A DNA stretch of 64,000 nucleotides from Acanthacorydalis orientalis (taxonomy: Eukaryota; Arthropoda; Insecta; Megaloptera; Corydalidae): contig CM068315.1 of assembly GCA_034766995.1 (NCBI GenBank), positions 7,501,796 through 7,565,795 on the forward strand, read 5' to 3'. Shown here one piece after another: positions 35,339-47,791 of this stretch. The position numbers were made by a program, and so were the translations under genes. Under the pieces are notes generated by a model that had not been told where the DNA came from, searched no databases, and saw only the letters and a list, made by a program, of their open reading frames with translations. The first letter of the stretch is position 1, and every line of letters starts with the position of its first letter.

Positions 35339-36112
35339 GTGAGTAATATAATTAAAAGTTTTTATAATACTCTTGAATTTGTTTATATATTTCTTCTATT
35401 TTTCTTATTGTTACAATTCTATAAAGAGCTGAGATGATTTTTTTTTCATCTAAATATATATTTAAAAAATTACTTATAGCTTACTTATAGTTATTAAATA
35501 CAAGATACAAATAAATATCAAAATGTGCTTCTAAAATCCCATCGGAATGTTTTTTTAGAGATCTTTTAAATAGTTTAATGTTACATGATTTAGTTTTATT
35601 AAAAAATAATTACGTGTCATGAATTTTTTTTGAATGTCTTTAAAAAGTAATATAATTATTCGAAACCTAATTTTACTTCAAGAACGATTATTCAATATTG
35701 TAACTTTGTACTTTTAAGGCCTTTTTTCGGTCTAGGGCACGGAAAGTTGATCACTTTTCAACAATGTCTATAAGTTAAAGTATATAATCACGCCTTTTGA
35801 TTGTTTTGATATTTATTTAACTGTATTTATATAAAATTTCATTTCTATTTTTTGATATGTTGAATATTTGTGATGGTATCAGGCAAATATAATTGGATAA
35901 AATCACCATACCTCTACTCTGGTTTAGAAATCCCATAGGTAAATTCAGCTAGTACAAGTAACCAATGATTTTTATAGTCTATGAGTAGTCCTTAATTGCT
36001 TGAACTATGGGCATTAAAAAATTCTTATCAATAAAATGGCGGGATATAAAAGAAAAAAAGCGATTTTTTAAATGAAATTTGACAGTTTTCACATAGTAAA
36101 AAATAGAAATAG
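35339..36112. other. Putative intron following the exon
   Basis: A+T-rich, without further exon candidates. Confidence 0.4.
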
Positions 36113-36146
36113 TATATATACATATATATATATATGTGTGTGTGTA
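36113..36146. repeat. (TA)n(TG)n
   Basis: About 23 bp of TA and 11 bp of TG. Confidence 0.85.
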
Positions 36147-36473
36147 GCATAGGAATTGATATAATAGATACACTTAATTGAAAGGTGTATATCAAATTTT
36201 AAGTCAATCGGATAATTAGTTCCAGAGTTATGCACACCAGCGGGTTGAAAAAACCCATTTCGAGAAGAACGAGTTTAAAATTCAAGACAAGTTTATGTAT
36301 ACAGTGAAACTTCAAGTTAACATGTACAAATCTTAAATTTTTAAAATTATATATAGTGTAATTCTTTCAAGGCGTTAGTCTACATAATTGAATTTATCGG
36401 TTTATGAAAAAAAGTCGAATTTATATATTTTCTAAAAATAGCAGGACCCATAAGTATCTTTCTGTCTCTTTAT

Positions 36474-36476
36474 ATG

Positions 36477-36507
<31 letters not shown>

Positions 36508-36537
36508 CTAAATATATATATATATGTATGTATGTAT
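36474..36537. repeat. (TA)n with TATG steps
   Basis: TA runs with GTATG interruptions over about 64 bp. Confidence 0.9.
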
Positions 36538-36685
36538 CCTAAAAATGTAATAATTTCTTTAAAAAACACGAAAAATATTTAAAAGTATTCTTCAAACACT
36601 CTTGTGTTCTTATCTAATAAACAAATCAATTCTTGTTTAGTTTTGTTATTAAATATATCCCAATTAAATGTACTCGTCACTAGTT

Positions 36686-36686
<1 letters not shown>

Positions 36687-36716
<30 letters not shown>

Positions 36717-36822
36717 GTATATATATAAATATGTATGTATATGTATGTATATATATATATATATATATGTATGTATATATATATATATGTATATATATAT
36801 GTATGTTTATATATATATATGT
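36687..36822. repeat. (TA)n array with frequent GTATG steps
   Basis: About 136 bp; ORFs here are repeat-coded Tyr/Ile/Met runs. Confidence 0.95.
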
Positions 36823-37579
36823 GTATCTATTTCTAAATCTGTGAAATTAAGTATTTATATATTTATTTTGAATTCGAGTCTGTGTATGCGTGCATGTATT
36901 TAATTGGTTTAAATTTATGTTTATAAAGAATACTAAAACACTAGTTATATAACGTATAAATAACCAGATGTTATTCACAAATCGATACAATAACAAAAAC
37001 GTACCAGAAAAACACATCCAAAAGTCATAATACCTAATTAAATAATTTAAATGTGCGGAATAAATTTGTTAAAATTTAATTAAACTATTTCGATATTCGA
37101 TTAAATTCAGCAAAACTGTCAATCGTTAATTAAAATTGATTTCGTAAAATTCTTCAGATAAACGAAATTTAAATAACATTTTGACAGACGAACAGATCAC
37201 TTTATAAAAACGTATCTTCAAATTAATATACGATTATCATCAACAAGTTCACAGTGTTGTCTGTTTGAGAATAAAATACGTTTGTGCGAGAGAGTTAATG
37301 TACTAGCATGTGTGTACGTATGTTTTTTTTTTAATTAAATGAGTCCATTACAATTACATGTATCTGTTAAAATACATCTTGAATGTCCTCCGGGTATTAA
37401 TAATATACCTTTAATTATAAAACAAAAAGTTAATTAATATGTAATTAATTCTGATATTGAGTCTATCTCTATTATATTGTTCAGAATACTTTTTTTTAAT
37501 TTTTTGTTGCTGAACGAAGCAAATACAGTATTGAATGTTTGAAATTTATACACCCATATATTAATTTACACACACAGTT

Positions 37580-37580
<1 letters not shown>
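36823..37580. other. A+T-rich DNA, nothing recognised
   Basis: No feature could be supported. Confidence 0.5.
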
Positions 37581-37581
<1 letters not shown>

Positions 37582-37618
<37 letters not shown>

Positions 37619-37620
37619 GA

Positions 37621-37662
<42 letters not shown>
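37582..37662. repeat. (TA)n array, palindromic about a central CG
   Basis: Two TA blocks separated by TATACGAGTATA, so the whole 80 bp is nearly self-complementary. Confidence 0.95.
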
Positions 37663-37665
<3 letters not shown>

Positions 37666-37944
37666 AATAAAATCTTTAAATTTTTTTTTGTTATTATTCG
37701 AAGAAAAACTTTTATACATCATTTCTTCAATATTTTCAAAACGCAGTTTCACGTTTTTTAAAATGTTTTTCATGGAAAAGAGGAATTCCCCGAATTGAGT
37801 AAGTGACACAGTATGAAATTAAGTCAAAATTATTTTCGTACAGTATAATTTTGTAGTGCTTTACAAGAACTGCAATTGAACTTAAAAATGCAAAATTTGA
37901 AAATAATAGTATTTTAATTTAATTCTTTAACTTATTCTCATTAA

Positions 37945-38555
37945 AATTAAAGTGAAAATCTGTCGAAGTTCGGAAATTTCAGTAGATACAAGATATCTTA
38001 TTCTTCAGTTATATTTTAAAAAGCTGCTTTGGGAAATTGGCTCTGTTATAACGAGAACATATTCAAGTATACAATTTATTATTAAAAGCTTTGATATAAC
38101 CAATACAGACCACGTTCCGGCTGGCTCAGAATGTTTTCTTCCAGAGAAAAACGAATTGTTGTCAACATAATAAAACGTGATAACATGACTTCAATCGCAA
38201 AAGTAAGCCAAAAATAAGATTAATTAATAAGAAAAAAATGAATCCATAAACAATTAGGAATATCTTCCACAAAGCTGGTTTATAATCATTCATCAATGAA
38301 AACCCCATTAGTTTGAAAGATAAATAAATTAAAGAGGATTAAGTGTGCTGAAATCAGAGTAATTTTGGGGAAATGTAGTTTTCAGTGATAAGAGTAAGTT
38401 TAATATTTTTGGTTCGAATGGACATGTAAAAATATGGTGAAGGGAAAATACAGAATTTAATAAGGAAAATGTTATACTACCTATAAAACATGAGGGTGGT
38501 GTGGGTGAGGGGGTGTATGAGCTCATATATATTGTGTATAGCGCATAATATATAT
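37945..38555 (+). pseudogene. Tc1-like transposase pseudogene (C-terminus missing)
   Basis: The + strand frame 37952-38170 matches the N-terminal paired-like domain of Tc1 transposases: RSSEISVDTRYLILQLYF, LLWEIGSVITRTYSSIQFI and IIKSFDITNTDHVPAGSE (the RSGRP linker position). After frameshifts, remnants of the second helix-turn-helix follow, including a NIFHKAGL-like stretch. At 38375-38560 FSDKSKFNIFGSNGHVKIW has the first catalytic aspartate, then ENTEFNKENVI and KHEGG. The second aspartate and glutamate regions are absent. No terminal repeats were identified. Family length is about 340 residues; roughly the first half is present. Confidence 0.75.
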
Positions 38556-39211
38556 TTGTCATGTGACATAATTCCATAAAATATCTCTATAGGATTTAAA
38601 GTGAACTAAATAATCTTTAGCAATGATATTTTCTTCAAATTGCTCTGTTTTCATATTTGAAATAATTTCCAAATACTTATTAATTTACGCTATAAGTCAT
38701 AAGTTTTGCATAAAGCTGTAAGCTTATAAGTTTTTATTAGCTAACCACTAAGTTCTTTTATAAATAAAATGTAAGTGGTAAGTCTATCATAGTTTTACAG
38801 CAATGAAGGACCATTTTTTATCTTATCTCGCTATTATTATTAGTTAAATAAAATACGAAAAATGACAAAACATCAGGGAGGAATTCTTAGGTTTATTTAT
38901 TTAATAAATCGAATATTTCTAATGTCAATAGTTTGCTATTCATAATTTACTTGCTTAGTCTAAAATATCAATTTTTCAGTTATCAAAAGAGTCATAGTAT
39001 TTTTTGAATAAATATACATGAGTTACTAATATAATTGGAAAAATAACAATGTTTAAAAATTTTTAAGAATTAATTGCAGTTTAAAAATATCTATCAACAG
39101 AACAATACAAAAAAGTTCAATTCAATATCACGACGATAAACATTTCCCTGTAAATATATTCAAATTAAAAAAAATCATGCATTAAATTGACTAGAAAACA
39201 AATAAAATGTA

Positions 39212-39212
<1 letters not shown>
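38556..39212. other. A+T-rich DNA, nothing recognised
   Basis: No feature could be supported. Confidence 0.5.

Positions 39213-39269
<57 letters not shown>
39213..39269. repeat. (TA)n microsatellite
   Basis: 57 bp of TA. Confidence 0.95.
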
Positions 39270-39272
<3 letters not shown>

Positions 39273-39607
39273 TTTTGGCAACTTCTTTAATAATTAGAGC
39301 CACTCGTAATACTTTTCATTCATTTTTGAATATTGAAGAGCCACAGAAAATATTATTTTAAAATTGTATTTATAAATAATAAAAAATACAACTCTATAGT
39401 AGTCCTACTGACTAAAACAGATATATATTTAATCTTCACTCGTTCAAGAATTTGATTGAGTCTTTATTTTTGCAGTTAATAATTTAAAATCTAGCTATAG
39501 GTGACTACTGTATATTATTAATATAAAAGTTTAGGAAAAATGGCAATGAAACCTAATATTGTCTCCGGAGCCGCACAAATTAGCTTTGGGTCCCGCAGTT
39601 TACCCAC

Positions 39608-39608
39608 A

Positions 39609-39662
<54 letters not shown>
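39608..39662. repeat. (TA)n array at the tail of an RTE fragment
   Basis: About 55 bp of TA running into ATCATCATCA, the complement of the LINE tail. Confidence 0.95.
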
Positions 39663-39664
<2 letters not shown>

Positions 39665-39762
39665 TCATCAGCCCCTGTTAATCCACTGCTGGATAAAGGC
39701 CTCTTCCATGATTTTCCATTTTGTTCGATTCAGTGCCCCTCTTTTCCACAGTTTTCCAAGAA

Positions 39763-39764
<2 letters not shown>
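39660..39764 (-). pseudogene. RTE-clade LINE 3' end (reverse transcriptase C-terminus)
   Basis: Minus strand. The frame reads LGKLWKRGALN, then RTKWKIMEEAFIQQWINRG and a stop, followed by ATGATGATATATA. EAFIQQW just before the stop is the typical end of RTE-type LINE polyproteins. It is severely 5'-truncated, as usual for LINEs, and is enclosed by (TA)n arrays on both sides. It is homologous to the 3' end of the copy at 23573-24425. Confidence 0.75.

Positions 39765-39794
<30 letters not shown>
39765..39794. repeat. (TA)n microsatellite
   Basis: 30 bp of TA at the truncated 5' side of the LINE fragment. Confidence 0.9.
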
Positions 39795-39797
<3 letters not shown>

Positions 39798-40065
39798 AAT
39801 ATACATAATTAAGTGTTAAACTATTAACAAAAATAAACATAAATAAATGAAATTATTTTCTGAAATTACCTTTCTAAATGATATATTTGTAAACTTTTCA
39901 GCCAGTTCATAAAATTCAACATTTATAATAAACTATATCTTTTTAAACAACAATGTTATAAAAACGACAACTCGACTCAACGTTGTATTATCGTTTAAAA
40001 TGTAATACTAGTCGAGTAGCTAAAAATGACAAGACATTCAAGAAATTTAATTTCTTTACTGAACA

Positions 40066-40074
<9 letters not shown>

Positions 40075-40133
<59 letters not shown>
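40075..40133. repeat. (TA)n microsatellite
   Basis: About 59 bp of TA after ACACACATTC. Confidence 0.95.
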
Positions 40134-40136
<3 letters not shown>

Positions 40137-40355
40137 TGTATATATGTTTACACACTAACCTGTCGCTGTTCAAGACACTTTTATACAATCACATATCTCA
40201 GAATTTTTATTATGTGCTACAATATCCTTATCAGTACATTACCGTCAATGTTTAATTCATTGTTACCTGAAACCGGTCCTGTTACTTTTTTAATCCTTTA
40301 TTTTATCTGACGTTTAGAACTTCACGGTATGAATACTCAAAATTGTAACGGTTCA

Positions 40356-40358
<3 letters not shown>

Positions 40359-40400
<42 letters not shown>
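40359..40400. repeat. (TA)n microsatellite
   Basis: 42 bp of TA. Confidence 0.95.
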
Positions 40401-40403
<3 letters not shown>

Positions 40404-40515
40404 TCATACATATAAAAAAATTATATTAAAGATTCAAAAACAGTATATTTACTTATTAAATTTACTTTTTTAATACATATTAAAAATATTTATAAATTAT
40501 TTATGGAAATTTACA

Positions 40516-40518
<3 letters not shown>

Positions 40519-40548
<30 letters not shown>
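40519..40548. repeat. (TA)n microsatellite
   Basis: 30 bp of TA. Confidence 0.9.
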
Positions 40549-40553
<5 letters not shown>

Positions 40554-41249
40554 GTATATATAACTCAAATTAAGTCTTATCTATAAATATTTACATGTAT
40601 AAAAACCGTAAAATTGATAACAATATCGTTTTATTTCTTTAAATACCAGTTTTTATGATATTATATACCATAAAACATATGAAATCGCTAGAATATAGTA
40701 ATAAATATGTTACTAATATTCTTTCATGTTTATTCGAATAAATTATTTTTTTTATTTTATAAAAATATATAAATAATTAATGTACTGTAAAGGTATTTAT
40801 AGCTAATTTTTTGAATTCATATGATTGCATATAAAATAAATATGTACCTGCATACTATACACTATACTGTTGTTAATTTTAATATTTTGTACTAAGTCTA
40901 GCAAAAAGACTTCACTTATATGTTTTATTTTTTTTTAATTTGTAGAGGTTTTATAATAAAAATGATATTTAAAAATAGAAAATATAAGAGATTGTTTCTT
41001 AATATTTACTGTTAGGATTATGTCACTTTACTATGACTTGTACGTTTTATTTTATTAATATTTTTTTAAATAGGAAAAATTACTTTAAAATCAATAAAAA
41101 TTAAATTAGAGAAATAAATTTAGCAATTAAGTTATTATTATTCTTTATTTTTAAATAAATGTTTTAGGCAATTGGACATATTATTTATTTAGCTTTAAAT
41201 AATTGACAATTAAAATTCAAGTGTTCAATCGAGAGTGGTTACATATTAA
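40549..41249. other. A+T-rich DNA, nothing recognised
   Basis: No feature could be supported. Confidence 0.5.
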
Positions 41250-41310
41250 TTGTGTTCGGGCGCTAATAATCATTTTTATCGGAACACCCTAAACCCCTAA
41301 TATTCATTGA
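41250..41310 (+). repeat. Hairpin-bearing dispersed repeat, copy 2
   Basis: TTCGGGCGCTAATAATCATT, then ATCGGAACACCCTAAACCCC. It matches 29665-29715; the stem is decayed here (GGGCGC against ACACCC). Confidence 0.55.
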
Positions 41311-41676
41311 TTTCAATTATTTTAAATATAATTAATGACGATTTTTCATGAAAAATATAGTTATAAAATATTTTTCTTCATTTTATATACAGTTATTATA
41401 TTATTTTTTTATATATCGACATAAACTAACCGAAAAACAAACAGACCATTTAAATTATAAAGCTGATCTTGAATATCTACTCTACTAAAACGTATTTTAT
41501 TAGTTTAATATTCCTTAGAGACATATTATTTCCTTTAGTTCATGTTTTCTATTTGTTCAAACACATTTTCAATGTTCAAGAAACTAAAAAATTTACCTAC
41601 CACGTTGTTTTCTCTAATGACTTGTAGGAGACACAACATGTAGTGTATGTTATTCCTACACAAATAGTTAAATCTA

Positions 41677-41677
<1 letters not shown>

Positions 41678-41723
<46 letters not shown>
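41678..41723. repeat. (TA)n microsatellite
   Basis: About 46 bp of TA followed by a short ACACATACATG run. Confidence 0.95.
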
Positions 41724-41729
<6 letters not shown>

Positions 41730-43854
41730 CACACATACATGTGTATATGTTAATGTATATCTATATAAGCAAGTATAGATGAAATAACATTAACACAATC
41801 GACAAACTAAGACAATTTATATGAATATAGATATCATTCTGGCATCTTTACATGAAATGAAAATTTTGATGCAGCCACTTTCATGTCGAATGCACACAAA
41901 ATACGTATATTATGAAGCAAAATAAAAGTATGACTTCATATTACAGGTATACAAAATATTTACAATCTCTCCGACATGCAAGATGTTTACTTATATTTGT
42001 TTGTTTTTACCTCATCAAAATTTCTTTGAAATATACAACATATAATTCATTTAAATACATGATGATTATTGTCGTACTTTCATATTAAATCAATTAAAAT
42101 ATTTGTCTTGTATAGTAAATTGTTGATAATTTATTTGTTTAGTGTTATAAAAAAATGTAATTTTATTGAAGTGTAGAAAGGTAATAGTCGTTAATGAATA
42201 TGTGTTTAAGAATTTTGATGACTGTTTTTGCCGTGAATTTTTTAAAAACATAAAAAATCTTATTAAATGTTTATAAACTTAAATACTTTTTATACATTTT
42301 TTTTACTAATTAACTTTTAATGTATACGAGTTGTATTCACTTTTCACTTGAATTTACAGGTATCTTCAGATAAAAATAATATAATTATTTTTTGTCGATG
42401 TAGAAAAGTATTACATTTTTTATGACAGAAGAATTTTTATATTGAAAAAACCATTCGTGTGATTTTTATTAATTTTGTGAAATTATTAAGATGTTTCACA
42501 AAAAAATGTTGATTGGTTTATTTCATATCTTATTTCATCACTTGTAAATATGGAAATTTATGAAAATAAATCTTATAAAAATAATTTTATTAATTGAAAT
42601 ACATGTGTGAAATTAATAAATTATTCAGTATAATTTATCATTATGAATGTCAATATATCAAATAACTTCAGTTAGAAAATATAATCCATGCTAATTTTTG
42701 TAAAAAAAAACAAATACATATGATTATTAATTGAAATTGATATCACAAATCTTTTTCTTGATCTAGTTTTATTTTATTTATTTATGTCGAAACTAGTTTA
42801 AAACTACATTTTAATTATCTACTAAGAACATATAATTTGACAGAAAAGGTTGTCATTTGCATTCATATTCATTTTTTAATACATTACTATAATACATTTA
42901 ATGACTTTTTTATTTTTATAAACTCTATTTTGTAATATCTTATTGGTTTAATGTTCCAAATTTGGTCATTCTGTAATTTAAAAGTGTATTTCAAACATTA
43001 ATAATTACGAACATAATTGTATATTAATTTGAGTTAAGATAAAAACACATGCAGTAATAACAGTATTCATATCACAAACATATTTTTTATAACTCCAGTA
43101 GACATTCCATTGCTATTTTATTGACCAAACTTTTTCAAAATAACTATTATCTCTCCATTGGTAAAACTTTTATTTTAAAAATAATAAACAGATATTTTTA
43201 TAATCCGATATTTCAAAGTATTTTTTTTATATTTGTGATATACTGTTCCATTATTTCTATTGTTTTTTTTAGATTTTGATTTCAAACACATCTATGAAAA
43301 TTATATTTGATTATCATTGACCACCGTGTCTGTTGTATTCTATATTTTCTATATTTTTTTACACCTACTATTTTTTAGTTATAATTTTCTGGTGCCGGTT
43401 TAGTCCCCTTAGATCAGTTTCTAATTATTTTTTTCTTGTACTTGAATTCCTGAGCGTTTTCCAAGTATACAACACTTTCATCTTTACTCTCTGAGGATTG
43501 TTACAATGCTCTCGAAATGCGCATAAGCCACGTTCAAAAATAATTATTAATCATATATTAAAAATTTTTGTCAGAAAACTTTTAGTATGGTTTTTAGAAT
43601 GAAAAAATAGTTCATCTACAATCTATATATTTTATTTAAAAAAAAGCTCCACAAATTTCCTAGTCATAAAATTTTTCTTAGAGTCAGTCTTGGTTCACAT
43701 TGATGATATAAATTATTTTCAAAATACAGTTCATTTAAAATTAAAAAAAAAACTTTTATAGTTAAACAATTTACCTAGATGGCCTCCGTAATGATTTTAT
43801 CAAGTTAAAAATGGAAAAAAGCCAATAAAATCGATATTTTGAAAATTATTACTT
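41724..43854. other. Long A+T-rich stretch with one dispersed-repeat fragment
   Basis: About 43490-43535 (CTCTCGAAATGCGCATAAGC region) is inversely related to 10384-10425. Otherwise nothing recognised. Confidence 0.45.
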
Positions 43855-44399
43855 TTAGGTTGGTAGAAAAATAATTTCTGTATTATTTCCTGATTTCTAA
43901 CCTTAATTTTCTTCAATGAAATTGTTATTTCATTGTGTTCATGTTAATATTATTTTAAAGTGTATTTTTCGGTCTTTATTTTGGTAAAATCGACTTTGGT
44001 TTTATTATTAATTTTGCTTCAAATTGGATAATTGGATTAAAAGTGAAAAAGAAGCAAATAAGACATTTTTTTGTATGAGTTCAAAATGGTGGTAAAGCAG
44101 CAGAAACTGCTCTTAAACGAAATGATGCTTTTGGTGTGGGTAGTTTAAGGAACGTATGGTGCGAGGGTGGTTCCAAAAATGTCGTGCAGGAGACGAAAGC
44201 CTTCAAAAAGGTTGCGGGTGTCCTTCTTCAGTTCATAACGATTAACTGAAGGCGTTAGTTGAATCATAACTATTGACAACAATTCGAGAGCTTACACAAA
44301 ATTAAGGCATTAGTCATCCAACAGTTCTGTACCACTTAAATTAAAAAATATATATTAATTTGAAGGTCATGAAACGCAATTATTTTTCTACCAACCTAC
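43855..44399 (+). mobile_element. Internally deleted mariner (cecropia-type), DBD-only copy E
   Basis: About 545 bp. Left end TTAGGTTGGTAGAAAAATAA; right end ATTATTTTTCTACCAACCTA. Between them are the leader (5' untranslated part), a broken DNA-binding domain (frames read EKEANKT, FKMVVKQQKLL, then ERMVRGWFQKCRAGDESLQK and GCPSSVHND-like sequence) and the TIRELTQN region to about the end of the helix-turn-helix domain. It then joins to TTTGAAGGTCATGAAACGC and the right end. No catalytic aspartate is present. It shares its breakpoint with copies A, C, F and H. Confidence 0.85.
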
Positions 44400-44401
44400 T
44401 A

Positions 44402-46213
44402 CAAATCATATCTGTGACGACATTCGTTGTTCTATTTGATCACTTCTAGTCCATTTTCTGTAGAAGTAATAAATAGTAATATAAATCTTAAGTGTATTAA
44501 TTTATTAAAAATGTGTCTCAAAATTTATACACAAAAATGACAAAATATCACTTTTCATTTTTTAAACTTGATTTAGAAAGTATTAAAATCAAAATTTTAT
44601 TACAATAAATATTAATTTTAACAGTTCGCTAATAAAGATCTTATATTTAAACACTTTTGTATCATATAAAATCTAAATTCTATATTTTAGATGCATAATA
44701 CTGAATAAATTTAAATAATAGATACATGTCTTCTGTAAACAGGTGTTTCAATTTCTTATAAACAGCCATTTGTATTTTATAATCTACGTATGTGTGTAAG
44801 TTTTTTACAAATCTTTTTTAGGTTAGTATTTTTAACAGTGTTTGAATAAGTCTCTAACCTTGACCTTTTCATTTTTTTACATTTCGTGGCAAAAAAACGA
44901 TAGTTTTTCTGTTAGCGTTTTTGCACGTAACTTTTATTTTCTTTTAAAATAGAAGTTGTATGTAGAAGTGTTTATTAACACAGATGAAGCATTCGTGATG
45001 ATATTTCTTTAAACAAAAGGTGATGCACACCATAAAAAAATAATTTCTCACTCAGTGAAAATTTACATAGTAGCATTTGAATTTTTCACTCATATTTAGT
45101 TAAAAAATTCAAAATAATTACAAATTGTAGCTTATTTTTTAAAAAAAAAATAATTTGTAAGAAACGCTTTTCTCTAATTTCATTATTAATCTGGAATCGG
45201 TTGCTAATTGGTCGAAAAAACCGAAAAATATGTCATTTACTAGTATTTAAAAAAAGGTATTTTTTTTTATTATAATCATCAGATTGAATCAGATAAAATT
45301 TTTACCCAATGTAATTTTGTTAATTTCAATAAAATTTGTAATCCTTTTAAATAAGTGTTTACCAAAATAGCTGCTACCAAAATTTTTACAAAAGTATATC
45401 TTATTTGGTCAAAATCACTGCACCGCAACCTTTCCCTCAAAATTTAAATGTGAGACCGTCCCCAGATTATAGTATTTTTTTGACATTATCTGGATTATTT
45501 TTCTAAATGATCAGTACAGATGATTGGACGTTGTTTGAATAATTTATATTATACTTCTCGCAATGTCAATTACCCTTATTAAGTAATATTAACTCTTTAT
45601 ATTGGAAGATACAAATACCCATCACATATCAAAATATAGATTTGAAAATATGATTTAAAAGTCTACAATGTACTTTTTTCGAGAATTATTTATTATAAAA
45701 ATTAAGCAGTATTAATTTTATTATCTTACTGATCGTGGTCCAGTGGTTTCTTCAATAAATAATCTGATACACTACTTTCGACTCTCTAACCATCTTCAAA
45801 TAGGTGGTTCTCAAGTGTCAGATCTAATCGAAAAAAAATTACTCTTCAAGTAACCTATCGATGACTAACAGGACGAGATCACTGACATACAAACAGACAA
45901 TTCAAAATTTATTTATTTTTGTAGTTGATATTATAAAAATATAATCAACATTCGAATATATATGTAAATTGATTATATTTATAGATTTCTGTAAAACAAA
46001 AAAATTGTATCAAAAAAATATTTAATTAAATGAAAAAAACTATAAAACAGCTTAAAACTTCCTATTTAAGCTATTGAAAAATAGTTGTATTAACTAAACA
46101 TTTTTAAAGAATATTAAAGAATATTAAATAATTACAGTACAATTATTAAACCAATTTGTTTGAGTAATTATTAACAAAGAAACTACTTTCTAACAATCGC
46201 TGTAAAATAAGCA

Positions 46214-46215
<2 letters not shown>
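44402..46215. other. A+T-rich DNA with a possible SINE remnant
   Basis: At 45728-45810, GTGGTCCAGTGGTTTC resembles an A box and GGTTCTCAAGTGTC a B box, with an inverted pair AACCATC/GGTGGTT between them. Only a weak suggestion of a tRNA-derived SINE. The rest is featureless. Confidence 0.3.

Positions 46216-46261
<46 letters not shown>
46216..46261. repeat. (TA)n microsatellite
   Basis: 46 bp of TA. Confidence 0.95.
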
Positions 46262-46265
<4 letters not shown>

Positions 46266-46680
46266 ACATTAATATATATTCTTACAACGTGCGAATAGCA
46301 TCTTTGTAATCAGACAACCTGTTCCAACCAGCACACAAATAACACTGAAAGCTTTTTATATAATAAAAAAGTAGTGTCATTTGCAAATGAATGTTTATAT
46401 TTACACTAATTAAATACCAGTTTCTAAAAATAGCTTAACATTTATGTCGGTAAAGATATAACTTTTTTTTTCATTAACATCTGATCGTTTTAACATAATA
46501 CTCGATTATTTCAGAAAGACTTAACAATTACATTAAATTAAAATAAACGAGTCATATTTTCAAATTGAGTTTTATTTCATATCTGATAATGTCAACACAT
46601 GAAGGTATTTTGTTCAGATTAAAAATAAAACTTGAATTTTAACCAAGATCAAATTCATAAATATTACAATAATTACATTT

Positions 46681-46683
<3 letters not shown>

Positions 46684-46743
<60 letters not shown>

Positions 46744-46752
46744 GTGTGTGTA
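46684..46752. repeat. (TA)n(TG)n array
   Basis: About 55 bp of TA then GTTGTGTGTGTGTATG. Confidence 0.95.
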
Positions 46753-46917
46753 TGTATTGTCAATTTATATTAAGAAACAAAATCATTTAATTCGAATAGT
46801 AGGTTAATACATCTTATTTATTTCTATTTTTTGTATATCAGAATAAACAGTTAAGATTGTATTTACTTAAGTGATATATTTTTGAAAATGTAAATGAGTA
46901 GATTTATATAAAACAAT

Positions 46918-46933
46918 ATATATATATATATAT
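46918..46933. repeat. (TA)n left flank of a mariner insertion
   Basis: 16 bp of TA ending at the left terminal repeat of the mariner; TA resumes at the right end. Confidence 0.9.
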
Positions 46934-47729
46934 GGGTCGTTTGATAAGTTTGGTAAATTTCTATGATTTGCATTCATTTCGTAACGTAATGGCTATCAAG
47001 TGCCACTTTTCAAACTAGCATAGGCGAAATTTCAGCCAGAAGCGACACGTTGTTCACGTTCTACATATGTTTGAAGTGAACATTGTAGCTGTTGCCATAA
47101 AAGTGGAAAAAAACTAGCAGGCCTTTTTGCATCGGTTCGTAACCGTGGATGAAACATGGATCCACAACTACATACCTGAGTCGATCCAGGAGTCAAAGAA
47201 GTGGACAACGACTAGTAAAAGTGAGACGAAGAACGCGAAGACCGTTTTGTCGGGTGGGAAGCTGATGTCCACTGTTTTTTGGGATTCTTAAAGAATCATC
47301 TTAATCGACTTCTTAACGAAGGAAAAAACGATAACAGGAGCCTATTATCCAACATTATTGGACTCTTTGAAAGAAGAGCTGAAACAAAAACAGCCAAAAT
47401 TGACGTACAAAAAAGTACTCTTCGACCGTTGCACAAATCGACCGTTGCAATGTCAATTTGCACGAATTAGGCTTCGAATTGATTCCTCATCCACCCTATT
47501 CTCCGGACTTGGCCCTGTACGACTTCTTCCTCCTTCTAAACTTAAAAATTTTTCTCGGTGTTAGGAAATTCTCGACGAATGAGGATGTCATCGCAGCTAT
47601 TAATGCGTATTTTACAGACTCGCTGGATCAAATGTTTAATGTGTTTCAATGGGGACTATATTGAGAAATAAAATAATTTTTTTCCAGAAAACGGTGTTTA
47701 ACTTTCTTTTTACCATACTTCTCAAACAA

Positions 47730-47731
<2 letters not shown>
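46934..47731 (+). mobile_element. Second-lineage mariner inserted within a (TA)n array
   Basis: A 798-bp element with ends GGGTCGTTTGATAAGTTTGG and the complement of TGAGTTGTTTGAGAAGTATG. TA arrays lie on both sides, so it transposed into a (TA)n. Its 5' region aligns with the copy at 15394-16432, including CAAACTAGCATAGGCGAAAT and GTTGTTCACGTTCTAC, and in both copies that region leads directly to the first catalytic motif, so the DNA-binding region is missing from both. The catalytic region is on the + strand. Confidence 0.85.
47085..47665 (+). pseudogene. Mariner transposase, catalytic region only
   Basis: Motifs in order: HRFVTVDETWIHNYIPES (first D, near 47140), KTVLSGGKLMSTVFWDS then a stop, LIDFLTKEKTITGAYYPTLL (after a frame change), KKVLF near 47410, LIPHPPYSPDLALYDFFLL (third D, near 47480-47540) and KFSTNEDVIAAINAYFTDSL. 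The HQDNAP segment carrying the second D is deleted. The open frames at 47279-47664 are pieces of this. Sense-strand homology to 15480-16330 is clear. Confidence 0.8.

Positions 47732-47732
<1 letters not shown>

Positions 47733-47789
<57 letters not shown>
47733..47789. repeat. (TA)n right flank of the mariner insertion
   Basis: 57 bp of TA starting at the right terminal repeat. Confidence 0.95.

Positions 47790-47791
<2 letters not shown>

Noticed and set aside
37582..37662. Perfect palindrome suggestive of a replication origin or cruciform element
   Set aside because: Any (TA)n is self-complementary; the central CG step adds nothing specific.
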